In this document: positions 56,054-64,000 of the stretch, in pieces
Position numbering within the stretch: position 1 is the first letter of the stretch
Layout of the letters: each line of letters opens with the position of its first letter
Source of the DNA: Evernia prunastri
Taxonomy: Eukaryota; Ascomycota; Lecanoromycetes; Lecanorales; Parmeliaceae
Length of the DNA stretch: 64,000 nucleotides
Assembly: GCA_003184365.1 (NCBI GenBank)
Contig: NKYR01000002.1
Span: forward strand, 186,976-250,975
Direction: 5' to 3'
Notes under the pieces: model-generated
Databases searched by the model: none
What the model was told of the DNA's origin: nothing
The model's input: the letters and a program-made list of their open reading frames with translations, nothing else
Program-made: the position numbers and the translations under genes

Positions 56054-57358
56054 ATGTCAGAAGCCCCATTCAACGCGGCCATTTCTTGGAACCCTGGCCT
56101 TCCCACAAGACCCCAGAGACCCCAGCTCAACCCCGTCGATCTGAGAGCCCTCGAATATGTCAGTCCCTACGATCACAATCTCATGTGTGCAATCTGTTAC
56201 TGTCCATTCGTCAATGCTGTCAGACTACCCTGTGAACACGTTTTCTGCCTACGCTGCGTCAACGATGCCATGACAATATCCGGTATTGGCTTTAGGCCGT
56301 CATCAGTCAATTGCCCGTCTTGCCGCAGGATGACACATGCGACTGAACTAGCCTCAATGCCTAAAATCTTGGACCGCATGCTGGACGACCTGATGGTTAG
56401 ATGCCCTTTGAAAGACGAGGGATGCAACGAACAAGTGCAGAGATGTGAAGTGCAGCAGCACGTCGACAGGAAGTGCGCATATTCGGAGGTTGAATGTCCT
56501 GCGGAGGACTGTATGCTTTTCATACTGCGGAAAGACGTAGAGAAAGGAAGGTGTCTACATGGTATGCTGCAGTGCGAGTACTGCAACCAATCCTTCATGG
56601 AGCGCGACCTGGAAATCCATCGTACCATTCACTGCGAGGCTGGTCGAACGTCATGTCCGGATTGCAAAGCTCAAATATTGCTTCGTGATATCCATCAACA
56701 CGTCGAAAACTGTCCGGATGCTATCTTCCCTTGCACAGCAGCAGAGTATGGCTGCGACTTCATTGCCCGACGCGCTGCTCTGGATCAGCATTCGAGAAGC
56801 TGCGCGATGGCGAAACTCGTCCCGGTTCTGGAGAAGCAAAACGAGCGCCTTGGCGCACACGAAGCTGCCCTGAAGAGCCTCCGTCACAGGAACTCTATCC
56901 TTGAGACCTCGTTCTCCAGTATTCAGGACACTCTCGGTCCCTCTGCAGACGACACTGCTGCTCCTTCGTCTTCAGCTTCTGCCTCGGATGCAGGCCCATT
57001 CGATTCTACAGCACACCATCTCTTGTGTCTTCATGAATCCCTTCGCGACGAAGTCAGCCGAGTATCAGCTGCCCTGGCCGAGCTCGATGCTCGCACGACG
57101 ATGACAGTCATGAATGAGAGTCTGCGAAATAAAGAAGACGTGTCACACATGAATGCTGCGATTGGGGGCATGCGCTTGCAGCTGCATTGGCTGGTGAGCG
57201 CGAGATTGCAGAATCAACAAAGAGTGGCAATGGTAAGGAACGAGACGGAACGAGCTCTTGACGCTGGTGCTTCGTCAAGGCCACACGGTCCGACTGGAGG
57301 TGTTGAGTCATCCGTTCGAAGGCTGAGTGACTCAACAAGGCAAGAGACCAAGCTCTGA
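56054..57358 (+). CDS. RING finger protein with TRAF-type zinc fingers (putative E3 ubiquitin ligase)
   Basis: A 434-residue single-exon protein. The RING domain lies at about residues 40-97: CAICYCPF, CEHVFCLRC and CPSCRR give the C3HC4 pattern. TRAF-type zinc fingers follow: VRCPLKDEGCNEQVQRCEVQ, VECPAEDC, LQCEYCNQSFMERDLEIH, TSCPDCKAQILLRDIHQHV and FPCTAAEYGCDF. A coiled coil (VLEKQNERLGAHEAALKSL) precedes a Ser/Asp-rich linker and a second helical region. No MATH domain is present. Start choice: MSEAPFN at 56054 lies closer to the conserved part than an in-frame Met at 55973. RING-TRAF proteins of this type are common in ascomycetes with few characterised members; ligase activity is inferred from the RING. 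Confidence 0.9.
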   Translation: MSEAPFNAAISWNPGLPTRPQRPQLNPVDLRALEYVSPYDHNLMCAICYCPFVNAVRLPCEHVFCLRCVNDAMTISGIGFRPSSVNCPSCRRMTHATELASMPKILDRMLDDLMVRCPLKDEGCNEQVQRCEVQQHVDRKCAYSEVECPAEDCMLFILRKDVEKGRCLHGMLQCEYCNQSFMERDLEIHRTIHCEAGRTSCPDCKAQILLRDIHQHVENCPDAIFPCTAAEYGCDFIARRAALDQHSRSCAMAKLVPVLEKQNERLGAHEAALKSLRHRNSILETSFSSIQDTLGPSADDTAAPSSSASASDAGPFDSTAHHLLCLHESLRDEVSRVSAALAELDARTTMTVMNESLRNKEDVSHMNAAIGGMRLQLHWLVSARLQNQQRVAMVRNETERALDAGASSRPHGPTGGVESSVRRLSDSTRQETKL

Positions 57359-58065
57359 GGATAATGCTAGCAAAGCGGGAAACCGTTAGTGATCGAGGCT
57401 TTTTGGGACCATTGCATTACTACCACTACTACCACTACCCAGGTGAAACAGTGTGGATCTCTTCACGGTAGTGTTATTAATAAGATCATGCATGCGCAAA
57501 ACCGATCTGCGGTGAATTTGCTCCAAAAATAAATCTACACGATAAGTGCTGTGATTTGATTTGTTACCGGCTGAATTTTTCAATGTTTAGCCCGGCCTCG
57601 CAATTTGTTTGATAGGTAGCTCGGGTACGTCGTCTGACATCAGCCATGCTTGCTACTCCGTCCCTATCTCGGCTTTTACATTACCGGAAAGAATGCGACG
57701 TTCCCTTCAGCCCCTCCATGCCCTCGTGGGATTTACACACAGATTCTGTGACACGGTAAGAGTGCCCATGATGGGCAGGGTAGCATCGAAAACTGTGCGA
57801 TAATGTGTGGGGCTCTGCAGAGTCCAATTACTGGTTCTCAATGTTGTGTTTTCACAGCCTTGCGCTGTCAGCATGTACAAGCGGCATGAAACATAGGTAC
57901 GGGGACCAGGGGACTGGTTCTAGAATCATAAGAATGCGACGCTCCTCTCGATCTCATGTCAGATTCCACGCACGCTGCAATCCGGTTCTCTGGCCTGTAT
58001 ATAACACCCACTACACGTCCCTTCCTTGATTGTTGTTGCCACTTGCTCAAGTCTCTTGCTCCATC
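57359..58065. other. Intergenic, promoter of the following membrane protein gene
   Basis: About 700 nt without a supported gene. A short TACTAC/CACTAC trinucleotide run is at 57418-57438. A TATATAACA element at 57999-58007 is a plausible TATA box for the gene at 58066. Confidence 0.4.
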
Positions 58066-60164
58066 ATGAATAATACATCGGTCAACACCAGCGTCGCAGA
58101 CTTCTTGACAATAGCAGCGCATGGAGCGCATGGCAACTATGGAAATCTGACACTCCTAGTGTTCAACACGACGCTGGGAGCCATAGTCATAGACCCGAGC
58201 ATTACAAAACTCCATGTTCTCAGCCCAGCAATTGGAGATCTTTTCGCGGAAGACATTTTTAGTATCCCACAAGCGTGTGCATACCCTATAAGTGGTATTA
58301 ATGACGACCCATACCTTCAAAACTTTACGTGAGCTGACAGCTCCATTGCAGGTCAATATGGCTTCCTCAATCGACTACTCTATTACTGCTTGATTCTTTT
58401 TGCTGTTCTGGCGGCTTCTAAATCATGGCTTTGTTGGGTACGTCTCGCATGGTTCAAGATGGCCATTAATAAGAAAGTGGCTGACTTTACGCGTTAATAG
58501 GCAGCTTTAGGTAGGCCCTGTCTGAGTATGGTTCTGAGTCACCAAACTTACAGATTCGATTAGGCATTGCTATGTCGTACTCGGCCGGCGCTTGCGTGCA
58601 CGCTTTTGCACTTTTCGCGTGCGAATCTCATTCTCTTTTCTACGTTTCTTCAGCTGATCGGTGCACTGTAGGCGCTATCACTACGACTGGCCAGACTACG
58701 ACGATGTAGCATGGTATATTAACATGACACCGAACTACTACGGGGACATCGATCTGGCCGGCATATTCCCAGTCCTCGTTGCTGGCTGTATAGCACTGCC
58801 TCCGATCCTCAACTGGTCTTATCTTTTGAAGGGAACCAAAGGAGCCAAACCAGTGGTCATTTTGTGGGGAGCTCTAATGTTCTCGGCGGTTATCCCGAGC
58901 TTGATTTTCTTGGTGAGAGGAATATATCCGTTTGAGGTGACCAATCAGGTGACTTCTTGTCGCACCAATGCGACTAATGGCTGCACTTTCGATGAACTCT
59001 TCAATAACGGATATGGTATCTACTCTTCGACAAAATACGACCACTGTCAATGCAACGACACTTGCGGAGCAGTAGTTCCCAACGGCTTCCCATTCAGACA
59101 TGGCCAGAGCTTGCAAGCTGTCCTGACGTCCGACCGATCGAACAATCTAGGCGAGAAATCGGCGGTCTCCAACGCCTTTTACGTCAACGCGATTTTCCTC
59201 TTGTTCTTCCTATCACACGGCATTCTTGGACTCATAGAAGCGTCATGGAGTCAAATACATGTGCGAGACACCATCTTCCGACGACTGGGTGGAACCACGC
59301 GACGCAGCTTAAGAAAAAGTCTGGCCTCCAAAACGCGGCACTACATCGGAAAATATACAGCTTGCTTTTTCTTCATCTCTGCTATAGTTACTACAGTCTT
59401 GTGTCCGCCTGTTTTCATCAGTTCGGTGATCATCAACGAGATTGAGACGTGGAATTGGCCTGTCGCGTACGTATCGTTCAGTCAGAAGTCTCAGAGTCTG
59501 TCGCTGACTTCCACGTCCAGGGAAACTTATGATGCTGTCGGACAGGTAGGAGCCGCTGACCAAAAAGCTTTAGAACTGTGCTAAGATGTATCAGTGGGGT
59601 CCAATGGTTGCCGCCGCCTTTGCGATAATTGCGGCTACTGTCCAAGCGATCGCCGTGCTCTGGGAGGATCGAAATTTGACGAAATTCAACACGGCGGTAT
59701 CAGATAGCGTACAGGAAAAACGCAATTCCGTCAAGGGTCTATGGAAGGCCATCTGCGCGAAGCTCCGAGACTTCAGATATTGGCTCCTTGAGGGTTCGCT
59801 TCACGAGCCGTTGAAACCATCCAAGGAATCCGGCGAGACGGTTGACCACAGGAACTTCAAAGGAATCCACGCTTCACACTTCCAATGCGACAGATGCGGG
59901 GAACAAGCGGTCGCGTATCAATGCGCCGATTGTGACCAAGGGTATTGCCGGAAATGTTGGCCTCGAACGGAAAAGCGCGGCGCACAACTCGAGAACGGTG
60001 GCGAGCAGCCGTTCGATCCCAAACACCTGTCGGTACGGATGCGCGAGCTGGGACCGCCTCGCTCCGTCAGCTCTTCCCCGGGCATTTCTCCGAAGCGGAC
60101 ACCAACTGAGGATGTGCCTCTCCCACACATGGAAGAAGATAACGTCTCCCTCTTAAGCAGGTGA
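58066..60164 (+). CDS. Polytopic membrane protein with C-terminal Cys/His (B-box-like) cluster
   Basis: Five exons (58066-58291, 58352-58437, 58554-58618, 58672-59545, 59586-60164) give 609 residues, with every junction in phase. The N-terminus is extracellular-like and N-glycosylation-rich (NNTSVNTS, NLT, NTT). Membrane segments can be seen at LLYYCLILFAVLAA, IRLGIAMSYSAGACVHAFAL, LAGIFPVLVAGCIALPPI, VVILWGALMFSAVIPSLIFL, FYVNAIFLLFFLSHGILGLI, CFFFISAIVTTVLCPPVF and WGPMVAAAFAIIAATVQAIA. A luminal loop has paired cysteines (CQCNDTC). The cytosolic tail holds FQCDRCGEQAVAYQCADCDQ followed by GYCRKCW, which resembles a B-box zinc finger. I know this only as an uncharacterised fungal membrane family; transport or signalling roles would be guesses. 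Confidence 0.8.
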
Positions 60165-60349
60165 TATCGCCGTTCTCGTAATCATCGTGTATCATATTCA
60201 CTATCCGGGTTTTGGGGGATGGGAACGGCACTTTGATTTCTCTACGTTGCTACTCGTAATAAATTCAATTTAATCATGGATGTTTCAAGCATTTCCATTA
60301 GGTACGTAGGTCAAAAACCCCTGCAAGCGCTATTTCGCCATCGCCGCGC

Positions 60350-60490
60350 CCGACAAAGGAGTGTATTAGTCAGGGGCTAAGAACCAAATCCCCCAGATTC
60401 GCAAGCTAAAAATTAACAGAGTGTCTGTCTGCCTGTCTGTCTTCGCAGAATGAAAATTCAATGCATGCTGATGAAGCGCCTGGCTTGCCC
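60350..60490. repeat. Dispersed intergenic repeat, copy A
   Basis: Words such as CCCGACAAAG, ATTAGTC, CGCAAGCT, GAGTGTCT and ATGCATGCTG occur here in the same order as in 63615-63705, with indels (a CTGT/CTGC microsatellite is inserted in this copy). It lies in the 3' flank of the proline-rich protein gene. Confidence 0.6.
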
Positions 60491-60751
60491 TCCCAAACAA
60501 GCGAGGTCTGTTGGGTGGGCTGGCGGTTCGTGTCGTGAGGTCGTGGGCACGTTGGTAAGGTAGGGAAGGAGTGTCTTTTGGTCGGAGTGAAAATCAAATC
60601 CCTCAAAACGCCGGTTCCGTGCATGCTGATGTCCGTCGTACCCCTTTTCGCATTGTCTCGCCGCGTCATCATAAAATACCATCACCATCCTTCCCCCCTC
60701 CCCCCTCCCCTCTCCTTCTCCCGCTTACTCCTCTTCTTCATCTTGCTCCTC

Positions 60752-62116
60752 TTAATCACGCTGGAATGGCGGAAGACCATGGTGCTTACGATAGTCGTCC
60801 CCACGAACCCTATATCGTCTCCCTCCCTGAGTCTCTGGTGACTTGGACCTAGAACGATGTTCTCGCTCTTTGCCCTTACTCTGACTTGGCTTCGTACTGC
60901 CCGTATCTTCTGCTGTTTCGCTTTGCTCTTCCGCCGGTGCTGGCGGTGGGGTTGTCAGAATGTTAACGCTGTATCTTGGTAACCCCGGTTCACGAGGCCG
61001 AGGCCGAGGCGGGGTTCCCTCGGTGATATCGCCGAATCTTGGTAATTCCGGCACTTGAGGCGGAGACGGAGGCGGAGGCGGAGGCGAATGCGGATGCGGA
61101 TGCGGAGCTGCACGTCGAGGCGGAGATGGGGTTTCCAGAATTTTATCGCTGAATCTTGGTTGACCCGGCACACGAGGCGGTTGCTGGTCTGGAGCTGGAG
61201 CAGTCACTCCTATCGTAGCGGCCTCCAAGCCTTGCGTGATCTGCTGCAGTCTTTCGGATTATGTTGTAAGTATAAGCCTTTGCCTGTCAATGGAACACAA
61301 ACCAACTTACCTGTCTGGTTTGGGTTTAAGTGGGATTGTCATCCGCGCAAACGGGTTATACTTCAGACACATCTCAAGAACCTGGGGTCCAAAGTGATCG
61401 TATTCCTGCATCGTCATCACGCTAGCCAAAGCCTTGGTTAAATCATCTGATAGATCTCCTAGTCGCGCAAAGATTTTAACATGGGTGTCAAGTTTCGTAT
61501 TGTGTTCTTTGCCCCATATCGTTCTGGCCTTCTGGTCGGTCATGGCTCCTTCATTATCTTCGCTGAAATTCATAAAAATGTACATGAAGTAGAACTCGTC
61601 CAGTCGCAGACGTCTTCCCATCAGCAGTACTTGATTTTCAGAAAGGTATGACACGTTGTCATGTAAAGTCCCTGAGCTGTATGGCACCGCGATCGATGAA
61701 TTAGCGAGATCTCGGTCAACAGTGTCAATGTGTACTTACAACCGTTTGAGAGCTTGCTCTCTACGTTTGGCGTCTTGGTCGGTGCGTAGTAGCGTGTGGA
61801 ATAGGCCATCGGTTTGTTCCAGCAACTGTTCTCCCCGACTCGCCCTTTGCCCCTGGAAATAGATTATCAATGGATCATGGATGTCGTTGAACTTGTTGAA
61901 CATTCCGTGGGGCATCTTTACGACCTTGTGCACCTCCATGTTGTAATAGATTTTCAGCATGTCCCGGAGCTCTTCCCGAGTTAGGTATCTTCCCTCATAA
62001 TCATACCAGCTGTATGCAGCGAAGAAGAGAAGTTGATCGCCCCTATGCATCAATCTACGGTCAAATATGAAGACCGATCTCTCTCTCGCCTCCGGCATTG
62101 TTTCGCGTGGCTCCAT
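60752..62116 (-). CDS. Lineage-specific protein with three-copy proline-rich repeat
   Basis: I do not recognise the family. Three exons (62116 to about 61742, about 61676-61310, about 61243-60752) join in phase 2 twice and give about 410 residues. The start at MEPRETMPEARE is preferred to earlier in-frame Met codons, whose translation looks like leader sequence. The N-terminal two thirds are helical and charged (FIFDRRLMHRGDQLLFFAAY, TREELRDMLKIYYNMEVHK, LGDLSDDLTKALASVMT). The C-terminal third contains three copies of a motif of about 17 residues: PGQPRFSDKILETP, PELPRFGDITEGTP and PGLPRYSVNILTTP. They are separated by His/Pro and Arg/Pro runs, and a Lys/Arg/Ser-rich tail (KGKEREHRSRSKS) suggests nucleic-acid binding or nuclear location. 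The 3' flank resembles that of the next minus-strand gene. Confidence 0.7.
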
Positions 62117-62537
62117 TTGTGGAGAGATAGCTTTTGAACAAGATAAACGGAGTGTTGGTCTCAAAGAGAAGGAATGGCCAGGAACGGTGATGTGAGAACC
62201 TTTGATACCAACACGAGGTGCTTCGTGGGGAGGATTGCTTGCGAAAGAGACCCAGCAAGGGTAGAATGGTGTTGAAGATGTGGTATGAGGACTGTAGGAG
62301 AGGAAGAAGGAAATGTTCTGGAGATGTCTTGTGAGAAGTGCGTGATCAGGAGGAGGATCTGTGATAGATCTGTGTCGATGGTATGTAATGCGAGAAGTGC
62401 GTTTGTACGTTGAAGAGTGCTGGACTTGTGTGATGAGGAGATGCAACGAGAAAAATGGCAGAGGGACGGAGAAGCCCACCTTTTATAGATGAAAGCAGGC
62501 TTGCTGCCCCAGCATGCTGTCCATCCTTTTCCCTGGC

Positions 62538-63350
62538 GTTTCCTCGATGTTTCGAGTTGAACTCCTGGGCCAGAGCAGAGCATGAAGGAGGTCATGTCTC
62601 GAATCCCGAGACGTCCACATGGTTGGCTGTGATGCTCAGAGGGACGTCACACACAGATATCTGAGAATTTCGAACCTTCGACGCCGGGTCTCTGACGTTG
62701 CAGAAACGTTTCGAGCATCAGAATACTGGGTCAGGAGCGTAGCAATGAGGTCGCCCTGTTTCGAAGTCAAAGGCGGCCATATGGTTGGCTGTGATGCTTA
62801 CGGAGTCACCACCTTCAAAGATCCGAGGTGCTTGAGCCTCCGACGTTGAATCTCTAACATTGCAGGAGTGTTTCGAGTACAAAATTTCTGGGTCAGAGCG
62901 CAGCATGGAGGTCGCCGTGTTTCGAAGTCAAAGGCGTCCGCAAGATTGGCTGGGATGCTCAATGGGTCGTCACCTTCAGAGATCGAATGAGATGCTCGAG
63001 CCTCAGACGTCGAATCTCTGGCGTTGCAGGAGCGTTTGGAGTCGGGCATTGGGAGAGAGAACGCAACTACAGATTTTGTCCCATCTCGAAGCCAAAGACA
63101 TGCATTTCGTTGGCCACCATGTCCACAAGAACATCATCACATGACACCTGAGATATTCAAGCCTCTGACATCGAGTTTCTGGCGTTGCGGGAGCGTTTCG
63201 AGTATTGAAATTTTAGGGTAGAGTGCAGCTATGGGGGCCTTGAAGCCAAAGACATTTAATGGGTTGGCTTCCATAGTCACAAAGACATCATCTCCTGAGA
63301 TGCACAGTATCTGAGTCTCTGGTGCCAGGCTTCTGGCTTTGCACACATGC
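62538..63350. repeat. Tandem array, about 5 units of ~162 bp
   Basis: Each unit contains the word GTTGCAGGAGCGTTTCGAGT followed by a GGGTCAGAGCGCAGCATG-like stretch, TCGAAGTCAAAGGC and GGTTGGCTGTGATGCT. The anchor word starts at 62697, 62859, 63023, 63184 and about 63337, giving periods of 162, 164, 161 and 153 nt; a diverged first unit begins near 62538. Units differ at many positions, so the array is old. None encodes a consistent protein: stops fall in all frames across units. Confidence 0.82.
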
Positions 63351-63614
63351 GTCTCTGGATACCCAAGTCGACAGCACTCTGATAACACTTTGTTGGAAAT
63401 AGATAGGATATCGCAGTCTAGAGCAGATCCGCGCGATCAGGGTTGCGAGTCTAGGGAACGCAGGCTAAAACTAAACGAGTGTCCTTGGCCAAGAGACGGA
63501 GCCCACCGGGCAAACACCGTTCCAATTGAGCAGCGTATGCTTGTGCTAAGAAGTGTATCTGCAAACATGAAAAACAACACAGACCAAAAACCGTCAAGTG
63601 CATGCTATGCTAAT

Positions 63615-63705
63615 GTAGCACCCGACAAAGAACATTAGTCGGGGCGGAAGACTGAGATCGCAAGCTGGTGCTAAAGGAGTGTCTTTGCAAAATCAACGCA
63701 TGCTG
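63615..63705. repeat. Dispersed intergenic repeat, copy B
   Basis: Matches 60350-60490 in order (CCCGACAAAGA, ATTAGTCGGGG, CGCAAGCT, GGAGTGTCTTTG, GCATGCTGG). It lies just downstream of the stop codon of the minus-strand gene at the window edge, as copy A does for the gene at 60752. Confidence 0.6.
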
Positions 63706-63841
63706 GAAAGGGGGGCCCATTATGAAAGGAGTGTGTGTCGTTGTCGTAAATTCGATTCCGCCAATTTCCCCAACGCCATACGGATCCGTTCTCAAGACCC
63801 AAGACTCCGTCTCCCCGCGTCTCCACTCCGTGTCGCAATGC

Positions 63842-64000
63842 TCAAGCATTGGGTTTCTGTTTCTTTTTCCCTTTCGCACCAATTCCCGTTCCTGGTGGAG
63901 ACGCAGAACTAGTATCTTGCTTATGCTTGCCCTTGCCCTTGTCTTTGCCCGTGTCTCCTCTGGGGTTTGGCGGAGCTTCTTCGGGCTCGGATTCAGGTTC
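63842..64000 (-). CDS. 3' end of an unidentified protein, Lys/Gly-rich tail (partial)
   Basis: The last 52 codons plus stop (TGA at 63844-63842) are open to the window edge without interruption. The translation is strongly biased: an acidic part (EPESEPEEAPP) followed by lysine/glycine repeats (GKDKGKGKHK) and GIGAKGKKKQKPNA. Such composition is typical of a disordered C-terminus. The upstream part is outside the window, so the family cannot be named. Its 3' flank resembles that of the gene at 60752-62116, which hints that both may come from a local duplication. Confidence 0.5.
   Translation of the reverse strand, partial: EPESEPEEAPPNPRGDTGKDKGKGKHKQDTSSASPPGTGIGAKGKKKQKPNA

Noticed and set aside
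62619..63221. Several open frames in the ~162-bp array, considered as a repeat protein
   Set aside because: Frames are not maintained from unit to unit and stops occur in each.

Overview
The window is nuclear DNA of a filamentous ascomycete (Pezizomycotina). The evidence is the many short GT-AG introns (about 44-130 nt) that break conserved proteins, fungus-restricted families (AflR-like Zn2Cys6 regulator, HET domain, GT15 mannosyltransferase, 2EXR F-box-like protein, Fus1-like SH3 membrane protein), long intergenic spacers and small inverted-repeat transposons. I could not fix the genus. No rRNA, tRNA, CRISPR array or prokaryotic operon was seen.

Region 1 (1-15.5 kb) is accessory in character. 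It holds a small candidate terpenoid gene set: a class I terpene cyclase running off the left edge, a cytochrome P450, a short-chain dehydrogenase and an AflR-type regulator. A 469-bp hAT-type MITE sits between the P450 and the dehydrogenase. Next come a gene-poor spacer, a 2-oxoglutarate/Fe(II) dioxygenase gene with an in-frame stop and a frameshift, and a GNAT acetyltransferase remnant with an internal deletion.

Region 2 (15.6-43.4 kb) is mostly conserved housekeeping: Elongator subunit ELP4, a 2EXR protein with a tandemly duplicated 3' end, an aldo-keto reductase, a Fus1-like SH3 protein, cytosolic prolyl-tRNA synthetase, chaperonin CCT1, the PI3-kinase regulator VPS15, an RNase III-like protein lacking two of four catalytic acids, spliceosomal LEA1 (U2A'), mRNA-decay factor PAT1, a Golgi KRE2/MNT1-type mannosyltransferase and a NECAP-like endocytic adaptor. 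A second MITE (TA target site) lies between LEA1 and PAT1.

Region 3 (43.4-52.5 kb) is accessory again: an orphan secreted/membrane protein, the wreck of a HET-domain gene, an AT-rich stretch and a 99-residue, eight-cysteine secreted protein that resembles an effector candidate.

Region 4 (52.5-64 kb) returns to core genes: eIF2B-alpha (GCN3), mitochondrial ATPase inhibitor, a SYN8-like SNARE, a TRAF-type RING protein and a polytopic membrane protein with a C-terminal Cys/His cluster. It ends with a lineage-specific protein carrying a three-copy proline-rich repeat, a ~162-bp tandem array and the 3' end of another minus-strand gene. The 3' flanks of those last two genes resemble each other, which suggests local duplication.

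Most core genes show textbook splice phases, and I checked that the exon sums are multiples of three for the P450, SDR, VPS15, ELP4, AKR, GT15, GCN3, ATPase inhibitor, secreted protein and polytopic membrane gene.
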